A stretch of DNA of 64,000 bases. Source: Tenacibaculum gallaicum. Lineage in GTDB: Bacteria; Bacteroidota; Bacteroidia; Flavobacteriales; Flavobacteriaceae. Below, piece by piece: positions 1 to 8,250 of this stretch. The stretch spans positions 536,241-600,240 of the forward strand of contig NZ_QUNS01000001.1 in assembly GCF_003387615.1 (NCBI RefSeq), in the 5' to 3' direction. Under the pieces are notes generated by a model. It made no database searches and was not told the DNA's origin. It was given only the letters and a program-made list of their open reading frames with translations. The position numbers and the translations under genes are program-made. Numbering within the stretch: the first letter of the stretch is position 1; every line of letters begins with the position of its first letter.

Positions 1-1
1 G

Positions 2-1657
2 AAAGATGCAACTATTTATACATTATTGCAGTTAAATGAAGAAACAAATATTGCTGATATAATTTCAGAATCTGTAGCTAAAGAAAATAATACATTCATT
101 AGTCAAGAAAAAATAGTAACATTTTTATCTCCTTTACCAGAGGAAATAAAAAAAGTTATAATAACTATTTTGAACCCATTTTCATCAATTAGTGAGTTTT
201 TAAGTAGAATAATTGAGTTGATAAACTTATTAAAAGAGGGAGCAAATGAGTTAGAAAAAGAATATTTATTTCGTTTTTATACCACATTTACTCAGTTACA
301 AAACTTGCATAATGAATTTGGCTATGTACAAGATTTAAAAACCTTGCATCAATTTTTTAGACAATTAATTCAGTCGGAAAGTTTATCATTTCAAGGAGAA
401 CCGTTACAAGGATTACAGCTAATGGGAGTGTTAGAAACACGTGTGTTAGATTTTGAAAACGTAATCATAACTTCAGTAAATGAAGGGATTTTACCAGCTA
501 ACCAACAACAAAACACCTTTATTCCTTTTGATGTAAAAATAGAGTTTGGGTTGCCAACGTATAGAGAAAAAGACGCATTGTTTTCATACCACTTTTTCCG
601 ATTGTTACAACGGGCTAAAAATATTTACATTTTGTACAATACGGAACATGATGTTTTTGGAAGCGGAGAAAAAAGTCGTTTTGTAACACAGTTAGAAATG
701 ATGCGAGATGATATTACAGAAAAAATTATCAGTCCGAAAGTAGTAACGTCGCCTGTTCAGTTAAAAGAAATTGAAAAGGATGAAAAAGTATTAGAACGGT
801 TACGGGAATTAGCAAACAAAGGAATTTCTCCGTCAGCATTGACCAATTATTTGTACAATCCGATAGCCTTTTACAAACAGAAAATTTTAAAAATTAATGA
901 GCTAGAAGATGTTGAAGAAACTGTTGCAGCAAATACTATGGGAACTATTGTACACGATACTTTAGAAGAATTGTATAAACCTTTTGAAGGAAAATTTTTG
1001 CATGCAGAAGATGTTGAAAATATGCAGAAAAAAACGAAAGAACTGGTAAGTTTTTATTTTTCGAAGCACTTTAAAAACGGAGATCTAACCACAGGAAAAA
1101 ACCGATTGATTTTTGAAGTTGCAAATCGTTTTGTAGAGAATTTTTTAGCAAAAGAGAAGCACTTGTTGAAAAATGAAAACAATCAACTGAAAATAGTAGC
1201 TACAGAGCAAGAGTTGTCCTCAGAAATTAAGGTAGAAGGAATTGACTTTCCTATAAAAATAAAAGGAATTGTTGACCGAATTGATGAGTTAAATGGCGTT
1301 ACCAGAATTATCGATTATAAAACAGGAATGGTTGATAGTACAAACTTAAAAGTGCTCGACTTTGAACTTATACGCGATTTAAAATATCACAAAGCTATTC
1401 AGGTAATGTTATACGCTTTTTTATATACCCAAGACACACAATTTAATTTTGAGAAACCATTAGCAGCAGGAATAATTTCGTTTAAAAACTTAAAAAGTGG
1501 TTTTTTACAAATGAACTTTTCATCCAACTATCGAACTCCAGATAATGCAATAACAGAAGAAAAATTAGAGGAGTTTATGACAGAAATAAAGAATCTATTA
1601 ACAGAATTGTACAATCCAGTAATCAATTTTGTGGAGCCTGTTGATTTACCGTATTAA
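2..1657 (+). CDS. PD-(D/E)XK nuclease family protein, 5' truncated by the window edge
   Basis: The reading frame is already open at base 2, so this is the C-terminal part of a larger protein; the TTG at 26 is only an internal codon. The visible part carries the RecB-family nuclease signature: GTIVHDTLEELY (near base 941), GIVDRIDEL followed by IIDYKTG (near 1313), then QVMLYAFLY (QxxxY motif). This matches the AddB-like/RecB-like exonucleases of Bacteroidota, which usually also carry an N-terminal helicase-like region that would lie upstream. I see no C-terminal four-cysteine iron-sulfur staple of the AddB type. The likely role is processing of double-strand break ends with a helicase partner outside the window. 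It ends five bases before the oppositely oriented tRNA gene. Family assignment is strong; the precise complex is inferred. Confidence 0.85.
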   Translation, partial: KDATIYTLLQLNEETNIADIISESVAKENNTFISQEKIVTFLSPLPEEIKKVIITILNPFSSISEFLSRIIELINLLKEGANELEKEYLFRFYTTFTQLQNLHNEFGYVQDLKTLHQFFRQLIQSESLSFQGEPLQGLQLMGVLETRVLDFENVIITSVNEGILPANQQQNTFIPFDVKIEFGLPTYREKDALFSYHFFRLLQRAKNIYILYNTEHDVFGSGEKSRFVTQLEMMRDDITEKIISPKVVTSPVQLKEIEKDEKVLERLRELANKGISPSALTNYLYNPIAFYKQKILKINELEDVEETVAANTMGTIVHDTLEELYKPFEGKFLHAEDVENMQKKTKELVSFYFSKHFKNGDLTTGKNRLIFEVANRFVENFLAKEKHLLKNENNQLKIVATEQELSSEIKVEGIDFPIKIKGIVDRIDELNGVTRIIDYKTGMVDSTNLKVLDFELIRDLKYHKAIQVMLYAFLYTQDTQFNFEKPLAAGIISFKNLKSGFLQMNFSSNYRTPDNAITEEKLEEFMTEIKNLLTELYNPVINFVEPVDLPY

Positions 1658-1661
1658 ATAG

Positions 1662-1735
1662 TGGAGCATATCGGAGTCGAACCGATGACCTTTTGACTGC
1701 CAGTCAAACGCTCTAGCCAACTGAGCTAATGCCCC
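1662..1735 (-). tRNA. tRNA-Ala (GGC anticodon)
   Basis: The minus strand folds as a complete 74-nt cloverleaf: acceptor GGGGCAT/ATGCTCC with discriminator A, D arm GCTC...GAGC, anticodon arm TTTGA-CTGGCAG-TCAAA with anticodon GGC, and T arm ATCGG-TTCGACT-CCGAT. The acceptor contains a G3-U70 wobble pair, the identity element of alanine tRNA, which agrees with the anticodon. The 3' CCA is not encoded. It lies between the nuclease gene and moaE, oriented with moaE. Confidence 0.97.
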
Positions 1736-1767
1736 AATTAAAATTCTTATTTCCAAATATACTATTT

Positions 1768-2190
1768 TTAAGGATGTGCATTTACCCAAACCTCTCCATC
1801 TTCAAAAAATTCTTTTTTCCAAATAGGCACTGTTTCTTTTAAAGTATCAATAGCATACTGACAAGCATCAAAAGCCGCTTTTCTATGAGGAGAAGAAACT
1901 GTAATAATCACTGGAATATCACCAATAGCTAACAAGCCTTCTGCATGGTGAACGGCAATTTTTTTTATATCAAACTTATCCAAAGTAGCATCTGCAATCT
2001 TTTGCATTTCCTTAAGTGCCATAGGTTTGTATGTAGAAAAATCAAGCTGTGTAACTTCCTTGTTTTGAGTAGCGTCTCTTACAGTACCCACAAAAACAGC
2101 AATTCCGCCGCAAGAAGGGTCAGTTACAAAATCATAACACTCTTGTAAATTGAGTTTTTCAGATGTTATTTTTATAGAGGTTGTATTCAT
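1768..2190 (-). CDS. moaE: Molybdopterin synthase catalytic subunit MoaE
   Basis: MoaE and MoaD form molybdopterin synthase, which inserts the dithiolene sulfurs into cyclic pyranopterin monophosphate in the cytoplasm. The 140-residue product has family hallmarks: GGIAVFVGTVRD near the N-terminus, HHAEGLLAIGD in the middle, SPHRKAAFDACQYAID, and PIWKKEFFEDGEVWV near the end, where the paired lysines correspond to the catalytic region. I chose the ATG at 2190 over one at 2232 because a -7 promoter box (2208-2215) lies inside the longer version and the extra 14 residues do not look like MoaE. The partner moaD lies 13 kb away at 15510-15752. No other molybdopterin gene is visible in the window. 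Confidence 0.93.
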   Translation of the reverse strand: MNTTSIKITSEKLNLQECYDFVTDPSCGGIAVFVGTVRDATQNKEVTQLDFSTYKPMALKEMQKIADATLDKFDIKKIAVHHAEGLLAIGDIPVIITVSSPHRKAAFDACQYAIDTLKETVPIWKKEFFEDGEVWVNAHP

Positions 2191-2207
2191 ACTGTATGTA
2201 AGTTTAA

Positions 2208-2215
2208 CAAAGATA
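2208..2215 (-). promoter_or_regulatory. Candidate -7 box for moaE
   Basis: The minus strand reads TATCTTTG, an exact match to the Bacteroidota -7 consensus TAnnTTTG, 17 bases upstream of the chosen moaE ATG. No clear -33 TTG element is seen at the usual spacing. Confidence 0.5.
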
Positions 2216-2263
2216 TAAGATTGAAAGCTCAAAAAGAATAGAAACCAATCAGATTTAAATAAT

Positions 2264-2271
2264 TATTTTTG
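2264..2271 (+). promoter_or_regulatory. Candidate -7 box for pgk
   Basis: TATTTTTG matches TAnnTTTG and lies 27 bases upstream of the pgk ATG, in the divergent moaE/pgk spacer. The surrounding DNA is A/T-rich, so a chance match is possible. Confidence 0.4.
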
Positions 2272-2298
2272 TTTGCTGAAACAAAGAACACAACTTAG

Positions 2299-3486
2299 AT
2301 GAAAACATTGAACGATTTCAATTTCGAAAATAAAAAAGCGTTAATCCGTGTAGATTTTAATGTACCCTTAAACGATACTTTTGAAGTAACTGACAATACA
2401 AGAATTCAAGCAGCAAAACCAACCATTATTAAAATACTAGAAGATGGAGGTAGTTGCGTTTTAATGTCACATTTAGGGCGCCCGAAAGGAAAAGAAGATC
2501 AATTTTCGTTACGTCATATTGTTAGTAGTGTAACAGAAGTATTAGGTGTGCAAGTGAAATTTGTGGATGATTGTGTCGGTTCAATAGTTGAAGAAGCTGT
2601 GGCAAACTTAAAAAGCGGAGAAGTTTTATTGTTAGAAAACTTACGTTTTTACCCAGAAGAAAAAACAGGAAATGTTGCTTTTGCTGAACAGTTATCTAAA
2701 TTAGGAGATGTGTATGTAAATGATGCTTTTGGCACTGCTCACAGAGCCCATGCATCTACCGCAATTATTGCACAATTTTTTCCAGAGAATAAATGTTTCG
2801 GAAATTTGTTAGCAACAGAAATTGAAAGCATTGATAAGGTATTGAACAACTCAGAAAAACCAGTAACTGCTATTTTAGGAGGAGCAAAAGTGTCGTCTAA
2901 AATAGGAGTGATTGAAAATATTATTGAAAAAGTAGATCATATTATTGTAGGTGGTGGAATGACGTTTACGTTTATCAAGGCTTTAGGAGGAACGATAGGG
3001 AATTCGTTAGTGGAAGATGATAAATTAGAATTAGCGTTAGATATTTTAGCGAAAGCAAAGGAAAATAATACAGAAATTCATTTACCAGTAGATGCGATTA
3101 TTGCAGACGCTTTTTCAAGCGATGCGAATACACAAGTGATAGATACTAATGAAATTCCTGATGGATGGATGGGATTAGATTGTGGACCTAAAACCGCAGA
3201 AAAATTTGCAGAAGTTATCGCAAAATCTAAAACTATTTTATGGAACGGACCTTTAGGGGTTTTTGAAATGGAAAAGTTTGCACAAGGAACGATTGGCTTA
3301 GGAAATGCAATTGTAGAAGCTACTAAAAATGGGGCATTTTCGTTAGTAGGCGGAGGAGACTCAGTTGCTGCAGTAAAACAATTCGGGTTTGCGGATAAAG
3401 TAAGTTACGTTTCTACAGGAGGAGGAGCGATGTTAGAAATGTTAGAAGGAAAAACCTTACCAGGAATTGAAACGATTTTAAAATAA
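2299..3486 (+). CDS. pgk: Phosphoglycerate kinase
   Basis: This glycolytic enzyme transfers phosphate between 1,3-bisphosphoglycerate and ADP in the cytoplasm. The 395-residue product is the usual bacterial length. Substrate-binding motifs are in place: RVDFNVPL at residues 17-24, SHLGRPKG, and a conserved [10 protein letters not shown]. The C-terminal nucleotide domain shows [21 protein letters not shown] and GGGDSVAAV. The ATG start gives the standard N-terminus. The gene appears monocistronic; a palindromic repeat element lies immediately downstream. Identification is secure. Confidence 0.98.
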   Translation: MKTLNDFNFENKKALIRVDFNVPLNDTFEVTDNTRIQAAKPTIIKILEDGGSCVLMSHLGRPKGKEDQFSLRHIVSSVTEVLGVQVKFVDDCVGSIVEEAVANLKSGEVLLLENLRFYPEEKTGNVAFAEQLSKLGDVYVNDAFGTAHRAHASTAIIAQFFPENKCFGNLLATEIESIDKVLNNSEKPVTAILGGAKVSSKIGVIENIIEKVDHIIVGGGMTFTFIKALGGTIGNSLVEDDKLELALDILAKAKENNTEIHLPVDAIIADAFSSDANTQVIDTNEIPDGWMGLDCGPKTAEKFAEVIAKSKTILWNGPLGVFEMEKFAQGTIGLGNAIVEATKNGAFSLVGGGDSVAAVKQFGFADKVSYVSTGGGAMLEMLEGKTLPGIETILK

Positions 3487-3489
3487 TTT

Positions 3490-3585
3490 GTCATTCCGAA
3501 CGAGGTACGAGGAGGAATCTCATTCAACATAGTAACTTACGTTTTTAAGATTTTTCACTTTCGTTGCATTTAAGTTCGAAATGAC
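3490..3585. repeat. Palindromic intergenic repeat element (REP-like, flavobacterial type)
   Basis: GTCATTCCGAAC (3490-3501) is an imperfect inverted copy of GTTCGAAATGAC (3574-3585), with 11 of 12 positions pairing. Inside, GAGGAATCT (3512-3520) faces AGATTTTTC (3549-3557), so the whole stretch can form one long interrupted hairpin. I recognise the outer sequence as the type of dispersed intergenic palindrome common in flavobacterial genomes. Only one copy is in this window. It may also help end pgk transcription. Confidence 0.7.
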
Positions 3586-3641
3586 CGTTGTTGTTTTGTT
3601 AAACAAATCAATAATAACACCTTTAACAATTACAGAATATT

Positions 3642-4682
3642 ATGAAATATACAACACTACCAACTACAGATATTAAAGTTTCTAAAATTTGTTTAGGAAC
3701 TATGACGTGGGGAAGACAAAATACCGAAGCAGATGGTCATGAACAAATGGATTATGCCTTAGAACAAGGGGTAAACTTTTTTGATACTGCAGAATTGTAT
3801 TCTGTTCCTGCGACTCCAGAAACGTATGGTGCAACAGAGAAAATCATTGGTTCTTGGTTCAAAAAAACAGGCAACAGAGAGAAAGTAGTGTTGGCTTCTA
3901 AAATTGCTGGAGGAGGTGATTATACGGCGCATATTAGAACAGGTGGTTTTAATAGAAAGAATATCGGCGAAGCAATTGAAGATAGCTTAAAACGTCTACA
4001 AACAGATTATATCGATTTATACCAATTACATTGGCCAGATCGTGGGGTGAATTGTTTCGGAGTACGTGATTATCCGTATAAGACTTCAACAGAAGAAGCT
4101 GAAAAGCATTTAGAGATTTTAGAAACCTTGAATGACTTTGTAAAACAAGGAAAGATAAAACACGTTGGTTTATCTAATGAAACACCTTGGGGAACGATGA
4201 AATATTTACAAACAGCAGAACAACATGATTTGCCTAGAATGGTAACGATTCAAAATTCGTATTCGTTAATTCATAGAGGGTATGAAGTGGGAATGTCTGA
4301 AGTCTCTATGCGAGAAAATATTGGTTTGTTAGCGTATTCTCCGTTAGCACAAGGAGTATTAACAGGAAAGTATATTGATGGAAAAACTCCTGAAGGAGCG
4401 AGAGGAACCTTATTTCCACGCTTTATTGCACGATATAAAAACGAAGGCTCAGAAAAAGCGGTTTTAGAGTATCAAAAAATAGCAAATAAACACGGATTAA
4501 CGTTAACAGAGTTATCGCTAGCATATATTAATCAGTTACCATTTGTAACGAGTAATATTATTGGAGCTACTAAAATGAGTCAGTTAAAAGAGAATATCAA
4601 TTCAATTAATATAGAATTGTCTGATGCTATTTTAGCTGAGATAGAAGCTGTGCACAAAGCAATTCCAAATCCAGCTCCTTAA
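3642..4682 (+). CDS. tas: Tas-like NADP(H)-dependent aldo/keto reductase
   Basis: The 346-residue product has the same length as Escherichia coli Tas and aligns along its whole length from memory: CLGTMTWGRQNTEAD at the start, FFDTAELYSVP (the catalytic Tyr is in AELY), LASKIAGG, SLKRLQTDYIDLYQLHWP, GLSNETPWG, TIQNSYSLI, LLAYSPLAQGVLTGKY and a closing EIEAVHKAIPNPAP. Such enzymes form a TIM barrel and reduce carbonyl substrates with NADPH; the physiological substrate of Tas is not settled. The gene stands alone after pgk and is closed by a perfect 21-bp inverted repeat. The family call is strong; the specific substrate is unknown. Confidence 0.93.
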   Translation: MKYTTLPTTDIKVSKICLGTMTWGRQNTEADGHEQMDYALEQGVNFFDTAELYSVPATPETYGATEKIIGSWFKKTGNREKVVLASKIAGGGDYTAHIRTGGFNRKNIGEAIEDSLKRLQTDYIDLYQLHWPDRGVNCFGVRDYPYKTSTEEAEKHLEILETLNDFVKQGKIKHVGLSNETPWGTMKYLQTAEQHDLPRMVTIQNSYSLIHRGYEVGMSEVSMRENIGLLAYSPLAQGVLTGKYIDGKTPEGARGTLFPRFIARYKNEGSEKAVLEYQKIANKHGLTLTELSLAYINQLPFVTSNIIGATKMSQLKENINSINIELSDAILAEIEAVHKAIPNPAP

Positions 4683-4698
4683 TTTATAAGAGATATGA

Positions 4699-4740
4699 GA
4701 TAAAAAAATCCGAAGTAAGCTTACTTCGGATTTTTTTATC
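4699..4740. terminator. Bidirectional terminator between tas and the small lipoprotein gene
   Basis: A perfect 21-bp inverted repeat centred between 4719 and 4720, with core TCCGAAGTAAGCTTACTTCGGA. It is flanked by an A-run on the left and a T-run on the right, so it can act in both directions between two convergent genes. Confidence 0.9.
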
Positions 4741-4766
4741 TGTTTTCTAAACTTTGTATCTAAAAT

Positions 4767-5072
4767 CTATTCCTCTATTATTTTAAAAGAGGTAGCTTTA
4801 AATCTTCCGTTTTCAACTTTTCCAGTAACTTCTGCTTTTCTAACTACATTACAGAAACCAATATTTTTATCGTGAGCATCTCCAAAATCATCTATGTGAG
4901 CACCATCAATAAAATAAGCTTTTTCGTCAATTTTCACGGCTAAATCACACCCTTGTTGGCTGTCTAAACCAAGTTTACATTGACCACATGAGGCTTCTAC
5001 GATTTGTTTCTTTTCCTTAGGAGAGTTGCAAGCAACAATTCCAAAAAATGCAAAAATTATCATTTTTTTCAT
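4767..5072 (-). CDS. Small lipoprotein, DUF6370-like
   Basis: A 101-residue protein with a short lipoprotein signal peptide (lipidation Cys at about residue 15 in GIVACNS). The mature part has a distinctive set of cysteines: VEASCGQCKLGL, then GCDLAV, IDEKAYFIDG, a GDAHD stretch, and GFCNVVRKAEVTG. I recognise this as the DUF6370 pattern of small envelope proteins in Bacteroidota. The CxxC plus two further cysteines suggests metal or redox chemistry, but no function is established to my knowledge. It is monocistronic and faces tas across a shared terminator. Location at the periplasmic side of a membrane is inferred from the lipobox. Confidence 0.75.
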   Translation of the reverse strand: MKKMIIFAFFGIVACNSPKEKKQIVEASCGQCKLGLDSQQGCDLAVKIDEKAYFIDGAHIDDFGDAHDKNIGFCNVVRKAEVTGKVENGRFKATSFKIIEE

Positions 5073-5103
5073 AGGTTAAATATACATAAATAAGCGTAAA
5101 AAA

Positions 5104-5125
5104 CCCAGAATAAATCTATTCTGGG
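5104..5125 (-). terminator. Terminator of the 84-residue protein gene
   Basis: CCCAGAATA (5104-5112) and TATTCTGGG (5117-5125) form a 9-bp stem with a 4-base loop. Reading leftward on the minus strand it is followed by six T residues (5098-5103), the classic intrinsic terminator form for the gene ending at 5153. Confidence 0.85.
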
Positions 5126-5152
5126 CTTAATTAATTATGGTATTTAAACGTC

Positions 5153-5407
5153 CTAGCTCTCTTCTTCACCAACAAGTTCTCCTTGTGTGGTTACAGAGCC
5201 AGTAGTTGCGTTTCCGTAAACAGGAGTTTCATTTCTTAGAATGTCAATCACTCTTGCGAAATTATCTGCTGTCATATATGGAGTTTCCTGTCTTTTCCCC
5301 TGAAATGTCGTAAAGTAAAATTTACCTAAATCAATTTTAGGATCCCATAAAGCTTGATAGCCTTTTAATTTTGTCCATCCTGTTGTTCCTTGTGCATAAT
5401 GTGGCAT
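5153..5407 (-). CDS. Hypothetical protein, 84 residues
   Basis: I do not recognise this protein. It has no signal peptide or membrane segment. The N-terminal two thirds look folded, with several aromatic residues (GWTKLKGYQALWDPKIDLG, KFYFTTFQGK). The last 20 residues are Thr/Gly/Glu-rich and probably disordered (ending LVGEEES). A codon pattern like its neighbours, a clean intrinsic terminator and a separate upstream region argue that it is a real gene. The 140-base spacer to trpS contains no clear promoter that I can name. A cytoplasmic location is inferred from the absence of targeting signals. Confidence 0.65.
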   Translation of the reverse strand: MPHYAQGTTGWTKLKGYQALWDPKIDLGKFYFTTFQGKRQETPYMTADNFARVIDILRNETPVYGNATTGSVTTQGELVGEEES

Positions 5408-5550
5408 AATATGTTAGTTTGGGTTAATAGTTGTGTAAAGTTATCAAAAAACACAATCTAATAGGGTTACCTATTTCCCATTTTTAACAGGGATACATTC
5501 CTAATTTTTTAAGGATAGAAGGACTTATCTATTAAGGGGGGTATATCTAA

Positions 5551-6519
5551 TTAATATCCTATTTTACCTCGAACTCTTTGTAGTACATCTTTTGCAATTA
5601 CACGAGCTTTTTCTGCTCCCACAGCTAAAGCTTCGTCAATTTCATGACGGTTTTCCATATAGTGACTATACTTAGCACGAACATCAGCAAATTTATCAAT
5701 AATTAGTTCATAAAGTGCTTGTTTAGCATGTCCATAACCATAACCACCATTTTCATAATTCGCACGCATTACGGCAATCTGTTCTTCTGAAGCTAATAAT
5801 TTATATATGGCAAAAACATTGTCAGTATCTGGATCTTTTGGGTCTTCTAAAGCTTTACTGTCTGTTTGAATAGCCATAATTTGTTTACGTAACTTTTTAT
5901 CTGGTAAGAAAATATTGATAAAATTATTTCGAGATTTGCTCATTTTTTCACCATCAGCTCCCGGAACTAGTTTCGTGTTTTCATTTATCTTAGCTTGAGG
6001 CGGAACTAGAGTTTCTCCAACAATATTGTTAAACCTATTGGCTACATCACGAGTCATTTCTAAATGTTGTAACTGATCTTTTCCAACAGGAACAACTTCA
6101 GCATCGTATAATAAAATATCTGCAGCCATTAACATTGGGTAAGTAAACAAACCAGCATTTACGTCAGCTAAACGATCAGCTTTATCTTTAAAACCATGTG
6201 CTAAGGTTAAACGTTGAAAAGGAAAAAAGCAACTTAAGTACCAGGTTAACTCGGTAGTTTCAGGAATATCACTTTGACGATAAAACACGGTTTTGTTAAT
6301 GTCAAGACCACAAGCAAGCCAAGTAGCCGCAACACTATAGGTGTTTTCTCGCAATTCGTTTCCGTCTTTAATTTGGGTTAAAGAATGCATGTCGGCAATG
6401 AAAATAAATGATTCGTTTTTTGAATCATTTGCCATTTCAACTGCAGGTAAAATTGCTCCTAATAAGTTTCCTAAATGTGGGGTTCCTGTACTTTGTACTC
6501 CTGTTAAAATTCTTGACAT
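5551..6519 (-). CDS. trpS: Tryptophanyl-tRNA synthetase
   Basis: This class I aminoacyl-tRNA synthetase charges tRNA-Trp in the cytoplasm. The 322-residue length is typical of the bacterial enzyme. The ATP-binding HIGH-type motif is PHLGN at residues 14-18 (GVQSTGTPHLGN), and the KMSKS loop is intact (GEKMSKSRNN near residue 193). Other family landmarks are YPMLMAADILLYDAEVVPVGKDQ and QHLEMTRDVANRFN. The chosen ATG gives the normal short N-terminus (MSRILTGVQ). A TAnnTTTG box lies 46 bases upstream. It is divergent from plsC. Identification is secure. Confidence 0.98.
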   Translation of the reverse strand: MSRILTGVQSTGTPHLGNLLGAILPAVEMANDSKNESFIFIADMHSLTQIKDGNELRENTYSVAATWLACGLDINKTVFYRQSDIPETTELTWYLSCFFPFQRLTLAHGFKDKADRLADVNAGLFTYPMLMAADILLYDAEVVPVGKDQLQHLEMTRDVANRFNNIVGETLVPPQAKINENTKLVPGADGEKMSKSRNNFINIFLPDKKLRKQIMAIQTDSKALEDPKDPDTDNVFAIYKLLASEEQIAVMRANYENGGYGYGHAKQALYELIIDKFADVRAKYSHYMENRHEIDEALAVGAEKARVIAKDVLQRVRGKIGY

Positions 6520-6564
6520 AAGTCTGTTTTGAAATGTTTTTAAATAAGTGCTTGCTTAAGTGAG

Positions 6565-6572
6565 CAAAAATA
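6565..6572 (-). promoter_or_regulatory. Candidate -7 box for trpS
   Basis: The minus strand reads TATTTTTG, matching TAnnTTTG, 46 bases upstream of the trpS start. The A/T-rich context lowers its weight. Confidence 0.35.
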
Positions 6573-6692
6573 AGCTTAAAATTTATCAAACAAAAGAAAT
6601 TACTACATTCGCATATTAGAGGAACCTTGTTCTTAAAGTTTTCTTGAGAAAAAGAAGTATAAGGTTAGGTAGTTGATTGTAATTTAAAAGAT

Positions 6693-7484
6693 TTGAAGTA
6701 TATATTTTTTCCTGTTCGGTTTATTTGGCGTGTTTGGTTCTATGTGTTAATTGTAATTTCAATATTGTTAATGGCACCTTTTATGCTGGTTTTAACTTCA
6801 GATGAAAAATATTATCCAGTTTTTTGGAAAGTAGTGAGAGCTTGGGCCTTCTTTTTAATTTATGGGATGGGGTTTCGATTAAAAGTTGAAAAAGAGCAAG
6901 AACTAGATCGAAATAAAAGTTATATGTTTTGTGCTAACCATGCGTCGTTTATAGATCCATGGATTTTAATAGCTATGAGTAAAAATCCAATAGTTTTTGT
7001 AGGAAAGAAAGAATTAGCAAAGTTTCCAATTTTTGGTTTTTTTTATAAAAAAGTAGTAATTGTAGTTGATAGAAGTGATTTAGAAAGTAGAAAAAAAGTC
7101 TATGAACAAGCCCATAGCAGATTAAAAAATGGAACAAGTGTTGCTATTTTCCCTGAAGGGTTAGTACCTGCTGAAAATATCGTTTTAGCACCGTTTAAGA
7201 ATGGGGCATTTAGTTTAGCTATAGAACATCAAATACCTATTGTACCACAAGTGTATTATGATGGAAAACGTTTATTTTCTTGGGATTTTTTCAAAGGCAG
7301 TCCAGGAACACTAAGAGTTAAGCAATGTAAATTTATAGAAACAGAGAACTTAGCTACTGGTGATAAGAAAAAGCTTAAGGAGCAAACATATAATGTGATA
7401 TACAATGAATTGGTAAATGATGAGTTGTATATGAAAGACACCAATCGACTAAACAATGAGCGAGAGTTTAAATCACCATTATAG
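6693..7484 (+). CDS. plsC: 1-acyl-sn-glycerol-3-phosphate acyltransferase
   Basis: PlsC-type acyltransferases convert lysophosphatidic acid to phosphatidic acid at the inner membrane. The 263-residue product starts with a hydrophobic segment (about residues 8-33), followed by the catalytic NHASFIDPW (HxxxxD motif, His about residue 83) and FPEG near residues 153-156, the two hallmark acyltransferase motifs. The start is a TTG; the first in-frame ATG would remove most of the membrane segment, so TTG is preferred. Its last 29 bases overlap the next gene, which suggests translational coupling. Confidence 0.88.
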   Translation: MKYIFFPVRFIWRVWFYVLIVISILLMAPFMLVLTSDEKYYPVFWKVVRAWAFFLIYGMGFRLKVEKEQELDRNKSYMFCANHASFIDPWILIAMSKNPIVFVGKKELAKFPIFGFFYKKVVIVVDRSDLESRKKVYEQAHSRLKNGTSVAIFPEGLVPAENIVLAPFKNGAFSLAIEHQIPIVPQVYYDGKRLFSWDFFKGSPGTLRVKQCKFIETENLATGDKKKLKEQTYNVIYNELVNDELYMKDTNRLNNEREFKSPL

Positions 7485-8097
7485 TGAAAAAGAAGAAAAG
7501 TTAAATATACTCACCCACGGATTTGGGTTACTGCTTAGTATTGTAGCTTTTCCTTTTCTTGTACAAAAATCACTTAGTTATCATAGCTTCTGGAAAGTAG
7601 CTAGTTTTTGTATTTACGGATTGAGTTTAGTAATTCTATATGCAGCATCTACTTTTTACCATGCTTCTAAAGAACCTAAACTTAGACGGAGGCTTAATAT
7701 TTTTGATCATGCTGCTATTTATGTATTAATTGCCGGAACGTATACGCCCTTTTGTTTAGTTGTACTGTCACCAAAGCTGGGTTGGTATATGTTTGTTTTT
7801 GTGTGGTTATTTGCTGTTACTGGTGTTATATTGAAGCTTTTTTTTACTGGACGGTTCGATAAATTGTCAACAGCTTTATATCTGTTAATGGGGTGGCAAG
7901 TTATTTTTATAATAAAGCCTTTAATGGAAAACTTATCAAAAGAAGGGTTGTTGTATCTTTTTCTTGGTGGGGTCTTTTATACTGTTGGAGCGATTTTTTA
8001 TTCCATAAAAAAAATGAAATATAACCATGCAACCTTCCATGTTTTTGTGTTATTAGGAAGTTTAAGTCATTTTTTAGCGGTTTTTTATATTGATTAA
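7456..8097 (+). CDS. trhA: TrhA/hemolysin III family membrane protein (PAQR superfamily)
   Basis: A 213-residue polytopic protein with about seven predicted membrane segments. It opens with EEKLNILTHGFGLLLS, and has FYHASKEPKLRRRLNIFDHAAIYVLIAGTYTPF split over two membrane segments and HATFHVFVLLGSLSHF near the C-terminus. These conserved His, Asp and Ser residues are the metal-site set of the PAQR/hemolysin-III superfamily. Bacterial members have been linked to membrane fluidity and fatty-acid homeostasis, which would fit its overlap with plsC. The start ATG lies 29 bases inside plsC in another frame. Function beyond the family is inferred. Confidence 0.87.
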   Translation: MSESLNHHYSEKEEKLNILTHGFGLLLSIVAFPFLVQKSLSYHSFWKVASFCIYGLSLVILYAASTFYHASKEPKLRRRLNIFDHAAIYVLIAGTYTPFCLVVLSPKLGWYMFVFVWLFAVTGVILKLFFTGRFDKLSTALYLLMGWQVIFIIKPLMENLSKEGLLYLFLGGVFYTVGAIFYSIKKMKYNHATFHVFVLLGSLSHFLAVFYID

Positions 8098-8215
8098 TTT
8101 TGTTTTACTGTTAAAAAAAAGAAATATCTGTAAATTTAAAGTTAAAATAATACTAATAGGTAATTTACTGTCTGTATTGGTTAGTATTGTATTAAATTGA
8201 TTTGTTTTATAACTG

Positions 8216-8223
8216 TAGGTTTG
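8216..8223 (+). promoter_or_regulatory. Candidate promoter of the secreted metalloprotease gene
   Basis: TAGGTTTG matches TAnnTTTG and lies 28 bases before the ATG at 8251. A TTG at 8197-8199 gives a 16-base spacer, one base below the usual 17-23. Confidence 0.45.
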
Positions 8224-8250
8224 TTTTAAGTAATTTAAAATCAATCAATT

